Below are positions 43,373 through 53,782 of a stretch of DNA of 64,000 nucleotides, one piece after another. Source of the stretch: Nemertoderma westbladi (Eukaryota; Xenacoelomorpha; Nemertodermatida; Nemertodermatidae); the NCBI GenBank assembly GCA_032718475.1, contig JAUCBJ010007985.1, forward strand, positions 1 through 64,000, in the 5' to 3' direction. The notes below the pieces were generated by a model, which was not told where the DNA came from, made no database searches, and was given only the letters and a program-made list of their open reading frames with translations. Both the position numbers and the translations under genes were made by a program. The stretch's first letter is position 1; every line of letters begins with the position of its first letter.

Positions 43373-46300
43373 TTAAGTTGGGGAGTCCCTAAATGTGGGT
43401 TGGATTAGGGAAGTGGTCGTGGGAAGAGTTTCTTGCCTTCCATAGTTTCCGGAGAGCTCTCTGTCTCTTTCCAGTAAACATAAACGACCCACTGGGCGAT
43501 TAAGCTGTTGAGTCTCAAAGACTATCCCTGGTTTCTTAAAGTTACGCCGCATGACGACGAGCTCTACTGATCGCACCAAACCATCGCTCGAGATATGAGT
43601 CTCGATGATACGTCCTGTTTGCCATCGCTTACGTGGGAGATCGGGGTCCACAATAAGCACCATGTCTCCAGCGCTGACGTTTTCTTGCTGCGCAAACGAC
43701 TTAGTTCGAAGTTGTAGAGTGGGCAGGTAATGTTTCTCGAAATGGTCAGCGAAACGACGGGATAGCAACTGCATAAGTTGCCAGGTTCGACGGCAGTACT
43801 CGTCTCCGTCTGTGATCTCCGATCGTGGGAGCATGGCTACGGGTTTCTTCAGTAGAAAGTGCGCGGGTGTTAGCGCTTCCAGGGAATCAGGACTTGAAGA
43901 GACTGGCATAAGCGGTCTTTCGTTGAGATAAGCGGCGATTTCCTCCATTAACGTCCGCAATAGTTCGTCGGTGAGATAAGCGCGACAAGGCACAATAAAG
44001 TGGAACGCAGTCTTCACGCTCCTAATCAATCTCTCCCAACTTCCTCCCCACCAAGGGGCGTCGGCGGCGTTGAAGGTCCAGCTAGACGCTGTTATCCTTA
44101 GCTGATCGTCCACCTGTCTTTTGTTCCAGTCCTTTACGTAAGCTTGAATTTCGTTGTTGGCGCCAATGAAGTTCGTTCCCTTATCCGATCTCATCGTGTT
44201 ACTGGTTCCGAAGCGAGCGATCTGTCGTCGTAAACTCAACACGAAGCTGTTGGTGGATAGATCGTTTACCATATCGAGATGGATAGCTCTACAAGTCATA
44301 CAAACGAAGATGACACACCATCTCTTGACTATAGTCCGGGCACGATATACTTCAATAGGGCCAAATAAATCCACACCGGTATTAGTAAAGGGTGGTTCAT
44401 AGAAGCTTACTCTTTCCCTAGGTAATTCTGCCTCTCGCTGTGTCAAAGGCCTACTGAATGCTTTCCTACAGGGTATACAGTTCCTAAGAACTTGGTTCAG
44501 AGCCCTACGGGGTTTATAAAAATAGTAGCGAGTTCGAATTTCGCTCAGAACTCGTTCTCTTCCAGCATGATACAGTTTGCTATGAACATCTACAATCATC
44601 TTGATTTGTATGTCAAGATTTCTAATAAGTATGGGAAACTTAGTGTCAAAGGATAAGGGGGCGTTGGTGAGCCTGCCTCCAACACGTATTAACCCATCTA
44701 TCATGGTACTAGAGAAGCGATCCCTTAAGCGCATCTGCGGATTTCTTAACAACAGGAAATACTTATCGGGATCCTCATAGCATTGTAGGAGTCTCAGCAT
44801 CTGTTTGTTGGTTTCATCATGCTCCTGGTAACTGATCTTCTCCTTTAGAAACCTGTCGGATATCTTATATTTAGGAAGATCTTTAACAACATGGACTCTT
44901 GCAGATGTTGATGGAGCATCATCACTATTGGTCTTTGTCCCGGAGTAACGATGATGAAAACATCGTTTTAAATAGGTGACGGCTTTACAGAGCCGATTCC
45001 AGGAACTGTAATGACGTATCACTCTCTGCAGGAGGGGTGAGAGTCCTTGCGCGATATCTGGTATTCCAGATTTCCAATCCTTGTCACGGATTTCCAAGAC
45101 TTCTTTAGTCGTGGCGGTGGGTTTCTGATCCAAAGCATCCTCTCCGGAAGTAAATAATACAGATAGATCAACCGCAGGTTTAAACAACTTCGATTTACTC
45201 GCTCGAGTTTTGGGTTTAACTTTCTCCGCTCCCTTGGCCTGTCTGATCTCTGCTGTTGTGAGATGGGGAGGCCATTCTTCTTCTTCTTTGTAGAGAAAGT
45301 CGGGTCCACCTAACCATTCGGGAGTATTTACCAATTCCTTGGGAGTCGCTCCTCGGGAGGCGATGTCTGCTGGATTAATCGTTCCGGGGCAATGTCTCCA
45401 TTGGTCCATCGTCGTGCGACTAAGTATGATGGCTACTCTGTTGGTAACGAAGACGCTGAACTGACAGACTTCATTGGTTATATACTCTAACACGAGTAAA
45501 GCGTCGGTCCAATAGACAGTTTTCTCTAATGGATAGTCAATCTGTTCTGTTACATTCCGGCCGATGGCGGTAGCGTATAGAGCCGCTTTTAACTCCGCTC
45601 GAGGAACTTTCAACTTGTTGTTGATTAATGCCTTAGAAGTAACCAAGGCGACTTTGATTCCATCCGGAGTTTCCACTCTTAGATAGGCTACTATATCTAT
45701 TCCCATATCGCTGGCGTCTCCAAACACATGGAGTTGATAGGAATACGTAGGGAGAACATGACCAAAATATGAACGGGAAATTATAAAATCCTCGATAGCC
45801 GGCAGAGAATCTTCCCATTTCATCCACTTCTTCAATAATTCTCCCTTAAGTGGATCGTCCCATGAGTGGTTTTCAAGCCACATTTGTTGTACCAAACTAC
45901 GAGCAATCAATATAACTGGGCTAATAAATCCCAATGGATCGAAATAAGTGCTCAGTATACTTAAGCAAATCCGTTTGGTTCGAACTGGATTATCTCGCTG
46001 TTTTAGCTGGAAAAACAGGATATCTCGCTCTGTGTCCCATTTCAAGCCGAGTGTCTTGGTTTCTGGCAGATCATCTTTGATCAAATCTAGATCTTTCGCC
46101 CTTCGATCTTCCGCAGGGATCGACTCCAGAAACTCACGGGAGTTGCTGGTGAATTTCGTTAATCGAAACCCACCTCTTTTTAAGCACTCCACCGTTCCTT
46201 TAGCGACCTCAATGGCTTCCTCAACTGATGGGAGGGACTTCAGATTGTCGTCCATGTATATGTCTCGCTTGATATTGTCGATCACTTCCTTAGAGAATGC

Positions 46301-47002
46301 CTCTCGGTTGTCCTCTGCAGTGGTACGCACTACCGAACAGGCGTTGGAAGGGCTTGAGATTATCCCAAAGGCCTGGATGGTCATCCAGTACTCCACCGGT
46401 TTCAGGTTGAGGTCTCCTTCGGGCCACCACAGAAATCGTAGACTATCTCGATCCCTATCTAACACCTTGACTTGTAAGAACATGCCTTCTATATCGGAGG
46501 CGAAAGCAATCGAATATTGTCTCAATCTTAAAAGAATTCCCAACAAAGATTGAAGTAAGTTGGGTCCGGGTAACAATTCAGAGTTAAGGGATTGACCCAT
46601 GTAAAGAGCGGAGCCATCAAACACTACTCTCACTTCATGTGGTTTACCGGGTTTAGGAACGTAATGGTGAGTTAAGTAATACGTTCTTTCAGTCACAGGT
46701 GTTTCTTCCGGTACTCTCTCCGCGTATCCCTTACTAATAAATTTCTCCAGCTGTGTTTTATACATTTCTTTAGCTGAAGAATTAGCCGTAAGGCGTCGAT
46801 GGAGTTGCGCGATTCTTTTTTCCGCCAAGGGCCTGTTATTGATGAACTTCGGTTCTCTCTTGCGGAAAGGTAGACCGACTTCATACCTACCTTGATCTTT
46901 GAGGAAACGTGTAGTTGTCTCTTGGATCTGCTTGGCCCTTTCCTCTTCCACTGACAAGGCTTTATCGTAGGAATTGGGCTCTACCGCCTCTTGCGTAAAG
47001 AA
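43373..47002 (-). CDS. BEL-B pol: RT, RNase H and integrase
   Basis: Open in the same frame as the upstream gag-protease and separated from it only by a TGA at 47003-47005. Order: RT with AFASDIEGMFLQV and catalytic YMDD (46248-46259); RNase H with HVFGDASDMG and CPGTINPADIASRG; integrase zinc domain (HSKLYHAG and CIPCRKA); DDE core with GVDLFGP, RSDKGTNFIGA and the Glu of WERLIRSVKTA; a C-terminal segment with SAGDMVLIVDPD. All catalytic residues are present. The Met/Leu near 46957 is not a convincing start, so expression probably needs read-through of the TGA, unless the TGA is a disabling mutation. Confidence 0.95.
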   Translation of the reverse strand, partial: FFTQEAVEPNSYDKALSVEEERAKQIQETTTRFLKDQGRYEVGLPFRKREPKFINNRPLAEKRIAQLHRRLTANSSAKEMYKTQLEKFISKGYAERVPEETPVTERTYYLTHHYVPKPGKPHEVRVVFDGSALYMGQSLNSELLPGPNLLQSLLGILLRLRQYSIAFASDIEGMFLQVKVLDRDRDSLRFLWWPEGDLNLKPVEYWMTIQAFGIISSPSNACSVVRTTAEDNREAFSKEVIDNIKRDIYMDDNLKSLPSVEEAIEVAKGTVECLKRGGFRLTKFTSNSREFLESIPAEDRRAKDLDLIKDDLPETKTLGLKWDTERDILFFQLKQRDNPVRTKRICLSILSTYFDPLGFISPVILIARSLVQQMWLENHSWDDPLKGELLKKWMKWEDSLPAIEDFIISRSYFGHVLPTYSYQLHVFGDASDMGIDIVAYLRVETPDGIKVALVTSKALINNKLKVPRAELKAALYATAIGRNVTEQIDYPLEKTVYWTDALLVLEYITNEVCQFSVFVTNRVAIILSRTTMDQWRHCPGTINPADIASRGATPKELVNTPEWLGGPDFLYKEEEEWPPHLTTAEIRQAKGAEKVKPKTRASKSKLFKPAVDLSVLFTSGEDALDQKPTATTKEVLEIRDKDWKSGIPDIAQGLSPLLQRVIRHYSSWNRLCKAVTYLKRCFHHRYSGTKTNSDDAPSTSARVHVVKDLPKYKISDRFLKEKISYQEHDETNKQMLRLLQCYEDPDKYFLLLRNPQMRLRDRFSSTMIDGLIRVGGRLTNAPLSFDTKFPILIRNLDIQIKMIVDVHSKLYHAGRERVLSEIRTRYYFYKPRRALNQVLRNCIPCRKAFSRPLTQREAELPRERVSFYEPPFTNTGVDLFGPIEVYRARTIVKRWCVIFVCMTCRAIHLDMVNDLSTNSFVLSLRRQIARFGTSNTMRSDKGTNFIGANNEIQAYVKDWNKRQVDDQLRITASSWTFNAADAPWWGGSWERLIRSVKTAFHFIVPCRAYLTDELLRTLMEEIAAYLNERPLMPVSSSPDSLEALTPAHFLLKKPVAMLPRSEITDGDEYCRRTWQLMQLLSRRFADHFEKHYLPTLQLRTKSFAQQENVSAGDMVLIVDPDLPRKRWQTGRIIETHISSDGLVRSVELVVMRRNFKKPGIVFETQQLNRPVGRLCLLERDRELSGNYGRQETLPTTTSLIQPTFRDSPT

Positions 47003-50000
47003 TCATACGGCATGTTCATCTCGAGTCTTGGCATTGCAACGCTCAATGACGTCATTTAACTCGTCGTTATAAGCTTCTCGTTCAGATGGATAAAGAAGTT
47101 GACATAAGTTCACTTGGTTTTGCCAAGCCTCGTTTTCCTTAAGGAGATCGATGGTATTCTCCTCATCAAAAAGCTGGTGCACGTCGTCGTTATCTGAGGA
47201 GTATGGGGTTCCCTCAGTTAAATCGTCTCCCTCACTAGTATCATCTTCCCATTCACTCACCTGGCAGACGCGCTCTTGCGGTAGTCTTTCTCTGAGTGTT
47301 CTACGGGAAGGGCCAGTAAAGTACCAACCTACTCTAGTTCTTACCGCATAGGTCTGTAGTGGCTGCGGTTGAGCAGGCCGTTTCTCTAATGTCTCCAGCG
47401 CCTCATGCGCGTTTTGGCCGATGAGTATTTGCACTCCAGGATAATCAGTCTGGAATCGAGGTATCTTAAGATGTTGGATGCTCTCATCCTCGTCCCAATT
47501 ATAAAGGTCTGCTTGAGTAGTAGCGAAGTTCTTTATAGCCACCATTTTCACTGACCTTATACTATGTTCTCCTAATTCGTCCTGGGGGGTGGACAACGCT
47601 CCTACATAGTAATCCGCTATTACTGTGGATTTCCAAACTTGCATAATGCCTGACATATTTAGCTTGGTTCGGAACTTAGGTTGTCCAGCGAAGATGTCTT
47701 CGGCTAGTTCTTTATCAATGAATGTTCCTGTGCTGCCGGAGTCCAGGAGGGCGTTCACTATATAGCTCTTCTGAGGTCCATGGACCCGTAACTGGACTAC
47801 AGGAAATTCTCGGATTCCTACATTGGAAGTTGGTGCTTTCCACGATGGTTGTCGCTCAGAAGTAGTTAGAGTGAAGTCGCTGTCTGTATCTTTTTCATAT
47901 GTGAGTGCTCGATACACTGCGGTATTTATCATGTAACAAGATTCGTTTTCGTCGGAGAACTCGTCCGTATAGAATCCTTCCATCTCAGATTGATCAGTGT
48001 CGTTCACATCACTGAATTGGACATGTAGTTCGGAATCACTTACCTGATTAGGACTATTTCGATCGAATTCAGCGTGCAACAAGATATGATGTTTCGCACC
48101 ACACTTTGCACACCTTATGTCTGAGTAACAGGTTCGCCGTTGATGTCCTTGTCTGAGGCAATTATAACACAACCGCTTGTCCCACATGACTTCACGTCTC
48201 TCAGTTAATGATTTCTTTAGAAATTCATCACACATATTCAAGCGATGGGTCCCATCACATAGCGCACATTTTGGTTTGATGTTACTCACCTTAATCTGAG
48301 TCACATTGTGTACACTTGCCTTTTCTTCGGGCTTTCTCACCTGAATTCTCTTGGGAGACGTAGGAGGAGTTTTTCTTACCTGTTCTCTCCTGTCATTTGT
48401 TCGAGACTTGAATTTACTTACCTGATCTTTAGGCATTTTATTTACGTAATAAGATCTATCAGTGTCTTTCCCGCTATCTTCTCCTTGAGAAGTCTGGCTT
48501 TCACCGTCGTCTGTATAACACACTGGTGTTACCTTTCTCCTAGAGACGGGTTTTTCACTTACCTTGTTTTCCGGTGTCTTCTCTCTGGACAGTTTCAGGA
48601 GCTGTAATTTCACTTCTCCATCTAGGAATGACATGAGATCAGCCATGGTAGGGTCTCGTCGTTGTTGTTCCATCATATATAACACTTTCTTATCCCAGCG
48701 TGTACCTACTCCACCTTTCGGTAAAGTAGAAGCCACTGCTCTAATAACCATAGTGTTCTGATACTCATGAGACTTACCTAGCCAATCTAATTGTCTGCAG
48801 ATCTCCTGGATCTCATCGGAAAACTCGATAATCCCGCTGCTAATAAACTTTCGGGGCGCTACCAACTTTGCATACAAATACCCAGCGATGTTATTCCTAT
48901 TACCATACCTGATGTTTAGTGTATCCCAAACTTGTCTTAATCCGTCTGGATGTCCAATAAACTTTAACGCCATTAACTTGGGAGATCCTTCCAAGCACTC
49001 GATGAGGTATCTAAGTTTTTCTCCATTAGATAGTACAGAGTTCTGTATGTTATCTTTGTAATATTCATTAAAAGGTAACCATTTCATCTCATCTCCATTG
49101 AACTTGACGATCTCTCCCACCTTTACCGCTTGCCGGGCTTCGGTTCTAGCCATTTGACGCGTAAAACTTTCTTGGGCCATCGTGTTATTTAATATCGAGT
49201 TATCGGTATATAAATTTCTCGGATTATGATCAGTTCTATAGGGAATGTCATTATCAACAGGTCTATAATTACCCTTAATAGGGTTCACTATAGGAGTTTC
49301 TACTTCGCTAGCAGTATATATGCGTGTAGGCTCCACACCTTGCGCATGAGATACTTCAGACCTAACAGGTTGACACATTGTTACCGAGGGTGGTGGTATA
49401 CCTCTTTGTGTATTTACTAATTTATCGCGTTCTAGCGCGATACTTTGCTGCACTTCTTGCAACTCAAGCCTACTTTCCCTTACTGTGCCCTTGAATTGCT
49501 GAACCGTCTCCTGCATCTGCCCGAGCAAGAGATCCATCCCCCGCCGTCTCTCGTCCACCCATTCGACCGCCGAAGCGGGAGTCGCCAACGTTGTAGCGGG
49601 CGGACGAGGGACAACGGGCGACAAATCAGGAATATTTCGCTCGGGGTCCAGGTCCTGAACTGTCTCCTGGGCAGTTCTACTGGGCACAGGTAGCTTAGTG
49701 CTATGCAGAGGGAATTTAGAGGTAGCTTCAGGGAGCACAGGTGTGTCTATCACCGAAGGGGTGATTTCAAGAACAGGCCTAATTATTTCAGGCTCATCTA
49801 CTATAGTAGGGAGTCTTTCTATTTGAATTATTTGGTCTGTGGGCTCTGTACTACCTAAGTTGGTGTTATTTAGTTGTCTTCTAACAGCTGGAGGCAAATC
49901 AGGCAATTTCTGACGATGGAATGTTCTTTTACGTCTGCTTAGACGAGATCTATTTCCTTTGCCTTCAGTGTCGGTAGTATCGCCTTCCTCAGATGATGTA

Positions 50001-51523
50001 TACCCCTGTCTTTTGGGAGTAGATCGACTCATCATCTGCATATTACTAGCGGTTAACTGTTTATTGAAGTTGTCTTGCCTCTCTTGAAGATTTTCCAACT
50101 CTAGTTGGGTTGCCTCTTCAGATGCCCTCCGTTCTGCTTCTGCCACTGCCTCTGCTGTTGCCAGTGCCGCTTTTCTTTCCGCTTCGGCCTCTGCCACTGC
50201 CGATGCCGCTTTCCTTTCCGCTTCGGCCTCTGCCACTGCCACTGCCACTGCCACTGCCGCTTTTCTTTCCGCTTCTGCCGCTGCCACTGCTGCTGCCGCT
50301 TTTCTTTCCGCTTCTGCCTCTGCCACTGCTGCTGCCACTGCCGCTGTCTTTCTATCTTCTATACGTTTTTTCTTTACTTGTTCTTCTTGGTCTCTAGCGA
50401 TGCGGAGTTGTTCATCGAATTTAGCTTGGTTCGCCGCTAACCTATCCACATCAATTGCATCCAACACACGCTGGGCTCCTTCACTATTAGGGCTAAGTCC
50501 ATCTAGCCTTCTCCTCAACTCTTCATCTCCCAAAAAACGCTGATAGTCTGACAGATAGATGTCAATGGCATCCCTCTTATGCGGTTTCTCTGCCGTCGCT
50601 TCACTTTCCACTTGGGAAAAAGTAGCGTCCGTTGATTCTCCATGGGTTGAGCGCTCCTCCAGCTGAGCTTTCCACTGAGCTGTTCCTTGAACCTGGCGAC
50701 TCACCCGTTGAAACCAAGTCTTTACGGCAACTTGCAACGACGTGTCTTGTCTTCTTTTAGAAGCCTCTTCAAAGGCTGATAATATTAGCCTGATTCGCAG
50801 AATTCTTTCTCTAACTTGATAAAGCAGTTGTCCCTGCTCTTGAGGTCCTTTAGGTTGTTGAAACAGTTGTTTTTCTACTCGCTCCATAGAGCTGAAGAAT
50901 CCCTGTGCGTATCCGGCTGCGGACCTCTTCCACACAGCTGGATCGATGGTTTCTTTGGCTACTCCCATCCGGTGTATGTCTTCCCAGGCAGCTTCTGATA
51001 AATCAAATGGGAGTCCGGGTCCGGGGAAGTTCCATTGCGACTCGACCATAGACTTCAGCTCTTCCCTTGTGTATCCCTCATAACGATCTTTAGTGGATCG
51101 CTTACTTCTCGCCCAATCGATCTGGTGTTCTTCCACCGCGATCAATAGCCTAGTGAGTACGGCTGCAGGAAGGATGAGAAGGGGATCCGAATAAACCGCA
51201 TCCGTCATCCTTGCTCCGCACTCGGGTGTCAGCTCTACAGTATCTTCACTACTGGAGCTGTTGGGCCGCTGAGAAATAAGTTCTTGGCTCGCGGGTTGTT
51301 GCTGTTCCACTGCTTCTTGGTCCCGCTTGACCTGAGCTCGAGTGCCTATGATAGACCTACGATGTTGGACCAGCCTAGGTTCTGTTATTACTACAGGAGG
51401 GATGACCTTCCTCACAGTGGGAGGTGAACTGAACTTAGGACTAGACGGTTCTACGTCTCTATCTGAGTCGCAGATAGTTACATCTAATAAACTGTCTGAC
51501 AGGTTCTGCTTAGTATCAGACAT
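47003..51523 (-). CDS. BEL-B Gag-protease
   Basis: ATG at 51523 (MSDTKQ), about 1,506 codons, ending in TGA at 47003. Residues about 390-465 are Ala/Glu/Arg repeats (AEAERKAA units) likely to form a coiled coil. A long Pro-rich linker follows. The capsid-like region begins near residue 790 (VKFNGDEMKWLPF), then Cys/His clusters at about 1087-1150 including the knuckle CYNCLRQGHQRRTC, then the protease motif NALLDSGSTGTFID near 1255. Gag packages the element RNA and the protease cleaves the polyprotein. The N-terminal 750 residues have no recognised domain and make this Gag unusually long. A repeat-length-variable GCT/GCC tract underlies the Ala-rich region (50130-50345). Confidence 0.93.
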   Translation of the reverse strand: MSDTKQNLSDSLLDVTICDSDRDVEPSSPKFSSPPTVRKVIPPVVITEPRLVQHRRSIIGTRAQVKRDQEAVEQQQPASQELISQRPNSSSSEDTVELTPECGARMTDAVYSDPLLILPAAVLTRLLIAVEEHQIDWARSKRSTKDRYEGYTREELKSMVESQWNFPGPGLPFDLSEAAWEDIHRMGVAKETIDPAVWKRSAAGYAQGFFSSMERVEKQLFQQPKGPQEQGQLLYQVRERILRIRLILSAFEEASKRRQDTSLQVAVKTWFQRVSRQVQGTAQWKAQLEERSTHGESTDATFSQVESEATAEKPHKRDAIDIYLSDYQRFLGDEELRRRLDGLSPNSEGAQRVLDAIDVDRLAANQAKFDEQLRIARDQEEQVKKKRIEDRKTAAVAAAVAEAEAERKAAAAVAAAEAERKAAVAVAVAVAEAEAERKAASAVAEAEAERKAALATAEAVAEAERRASEEATQLELENLQERQDNFNKQLTASNMQMMSRSTPKRQGYTSSEEGDTTDTEGKGNRSRLSRRKRTFHRQKLPDLPPAVRRQLNNTNLGSTEPTDQIIQIERLPTIVDEPEIIRPVLEITPSVIDTPVLPEATSKFPLHSTKLPVPSRTAQETVQDLDPERNIPDLSPVVPRPPATTLATPASAVEWVDERRRGMDLLLGQMQETVQQFKGTVRESRLELQEVQQSIALERDKLVNTQRGIPPPSVTMCQPVRSEVSHAQGVEPTRIYTASEVETPIVNPIKGNYRPVDNDIPYRTDHNPRNLYTDNSILNNTMAQESFTRQMARTEARQAVKVGEIVKFNGDEMKWLPFNEYYKDNIQNSVLSNGEKLRYLIECLEGSPKLMALKFIGHPDGLRQVWDTLNIRYGNRNNIAGYLYAKLVAPRKFISSGIIEFSDEIQEICRQLDWLGKSHEYQNTMVIRAVASTLPKGGVGTRWDKKVLYMMEQQRRDPTMADLMSFLDGEVKLQLLKLSREKTPENKVSEKPVSRRKVTPVCYTDDGESQTSQGEDSGKDTDRSYYVNKMPKDQVSKFKSRTNDRREQVRKTPPTSPKRIQVRKPEEKASVHNVTQIKVSNIKPKCALCDGTHRLNMCDEFLKKSLTERREVMWDKRLCYNCLRQGHQRRTCYSDIRCAKCGAKHHILLHAEFDRNSPNQVSDSELHVQFSDVNDTDQSEMEGFYTDEFSDENESCYMINTAVYRALTYEKDTDSDFTLTTSERQPSWKAPTSNVGIREFPVVQLRVHGPQKSYIVNALLDSGSTGTFIDKELAEDIFAGQPKFRTKLNMSGIMQVWKSTVIADYYVGALSTPQDELGEHSIRSVKMVAIKNFATTQADLYNWDEDESIQHLKIPRFQTDYPGVQILIGQNAHEALETLEKRPAQPQPLQTYAVRTRVGWYFTGPSRRTLRERLPQERVCQVSEWEDDTSEGDDLTEGTPYSSDNDDVHQLFDEENTIDLLKENEAWQNQVNLCQLLYPSEREAYNDELNDVIERCNAKTRDEHAV

Positions 51524-51654
51524 GTTGGTTTGCACAGTTGAATGCCTACTGCTATATTACAGTCTAAGTAAGTCTAGTAATTCAGAATTAACTGCTAGCC
51601 TAGTAATTAATTACCGATACTGCTACTCAGTGTAGCGTGATATATATATAATAT

Positions 51655-51900
51655 TAGAATACCGGTATGCTTATGGTATATATAAGTATTATTACAGACT
51701 AGGTTTTTCACAAAATACCGGTATAATTTTAGCACAAATATATATAAATATATAATAGGCCTATCGGGAATACCGGTATACAGCTTACAGTTATAGTATA
51801 TATAAGTATAATTCTGGACTAGAATTAATTATAAAGTACCGGTATAATTTCAGCCTAAATTTATAGAAATAAAGATAATAGGCCTATCGTAAATACCGGT
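51655..51900. repeat. Tandem duplication, 110-124 bp, with ACCGGTAT palindromes
   Basis: Two copies sharing GGTATATATAAGTAT, AATAGGCCTATCG and ACCGGTAT blocks. ACCGGT occurs at 51661, 51717, 51771, 51838 and 51895. Confidence 0.85.
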
Positions 51901-52839
51901 ATATCAATTATTTTAAATAATTGAATTTCTGAATTTTAGGGTTACTTGGTTACTTTACTTACTTTATTACCGTTATTTGAGCAGTAATCCAACTGATATT
52001 GAGACCTAATGGTTGTATGGTAGGCCTACTATTTATAAATCGTTAGATTTGATTTATAATATATATATACCCGTTTTAATGGGTTTTGTCAATGTTTGAA
52101 ATAAATGTTATTATTTCTGGGGAGTAATCACTACACAAAGCGGTGCGCTTTCAGTGAAGTGTTACTTATAGGACACTAAAACAAATAATACTAATTTACC
52201 TAAGTTACTTAATACTACAAATTACGTACAATTCGGGTGAGCTTACAATCTCTAAATAAACACAAAATTTACAAAAAACACAAAATACGAATTTTCAGGG
52301 TAATTTTACAAGAAGTCTACAAACCAGCCTAACAAAGGGTTAGAATCTGGTTATTACAACGGACAGGGTACTGCGGTATTTGAAAATAATACGTAGTAGT
52401 AAATACACTGCGTTGTCCTGATAGGAAAATACCACCGCCTGACGACCTATAGCCGTATCGCTATAGGTACTACGTTATGTATCACGGAGTGTTCCTACCT
52501 AGAAGTTAATAGAGCTAATCGAACGTGCCTATCAACCACTTTACAACACAAATATAATGTCTACACTAATTACTCTCGGAAAGCACTGTACACTAAACCC
52601 TAAATTAGGTACGAGTACTTGTACAACATATAATCAGTAGTTAAATATACTTGAACAGCTAAAAGAACCACGGCATCTGCTGGAGTGACCGGTGCACAAA
52701 ATCACCAGTCTTTACCTACGCCAAGCAGCCCGTGTAGTACCGGGGTTAATTTAACTATAGCGGTATGTATAACAAACACAATTATTGTAGGAACAAACTT
52801 GGGGAATGAATGTTGCGAATAATCGCATAAACTCTGAAT

Positions 52840-53415
52840 AATAAATATTACGCTACGCGTACAAACCACTCAAACAAAATGCAGACCAAATACTGACAGG
52901 CTACTATCAAGCCTAAATAAACTACAGGACATGCAGACTCCAAAATGATTAGGTAGTATGCGTTCTAACCCAGTAGTACGACTTATTCTTTAGTTGGGGG
53001 TTTACCTTACAGCATTGGCTGCCCCTACTTCCTAACCGTTCTTTATCGGACAGGTGATCTACATACACTGCAATCCGTTCAGACCTAATAACAGCCAGAC
53101 AACTATCCAGCCTACAAATTATCTAAATAAATATTATACGCTACCTGTACAGACTACACAAACAAAGTACAGACTAAACGATGGCAGACTACTCTCAAGC
53201 CTAAATAAACTACAGGACATGCAGACTCCGAAATGATTAGGTAGTATGCGTTCTAACCCAGTAGTACGACTTATTCTTTAGTTGGGGGTTTACCTTACAG
53301 CATTGGCTGCCCCTACTTCCTAACCGTTCTTTATCGGACAGGTGATCTACACACACTGCAATCCGTTCAGACTTAACAGCAATCAGACAACAGCCCAGCC
53401 TACAAATTGTCTGTA
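52840..53415. repeat. 288-bp tandem duplication in BEL-B leader
   Basis: Two copies at an offset of 288 bp, nearly identical over about 200 bp (52911-53120 against 53199-53410) and more diverged at the left end. Confidence 0.92.
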
Positions 53416-53590
53416 CAATCTGATCAGGCTTACACGCCTTCTGTTCAATACTGGCATACAAACAAATAAAACTGACAGAAATAAGTAAGCTCCAAAAGAA
53501 ACAAGGGGTGTACGTACAGTCCCTAATCTCTTAAACAGCCTACCGGTATACAATAATCAAAATCGAATAATACTAATGTACTTATACGGG

Positions 53591-53716
53591 AAGTACCGGT
53601 TAGGACAGTTAGGCCTACGGACCTACAGAAGTACCGGTTCTGGCAGTTGGACCTACGTACCTACGGCAGTACCGGTTCTGGCAGTTGGGCCTACTGACCT
53701 ACAGATGTACCGTTCA
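53591..53716. repeat. 38-bp tandem repeat, about 3.3 copies
   Basis: Units start AAGTACCGGTT at 53591, 53629 and 53667, each ending in paired CCTAC words. Lies just inside the 5' LTR of BEL-B. Confidence 0.9.
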
Positions 53717-53770
53717 GGTTTACCGGTTGACCGGTACTTTCAACTTTATTGCTTACTGCAATAAAGAAGC

Positions 53771-53782
53771 TATATCCGTTAT
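53771..53782 (-). promoter_or_regulatory. Putative primer-binding site of BEL-B
   Basis: On the coding strand ATAACGGATATA directly follows the 5' LTR. It is exactly complementary to the LTR segment at 54527-54538 (12 of 12 bases). No TGG-type tRNA site is present. Confidence 0.6.

Larger units (their letters stand above)
51524..53782 (-). other. BEL-B untranslated leader
   Basis: 2.26 kb between 5' LTR and gag with no convincing ORF. It is built of several tandem duplications and is studded with the palindrome ACCGGT (12 copies). Confidence 0.65.

Noticed and set aside
53425-53440. Possible BEL-C-type hairpin in the BEL-B leader (AGGCTTACACGCCT)
   Set aside because: Only the arms are loosely similar; the loop and flanks do not match the 20-bp motif.
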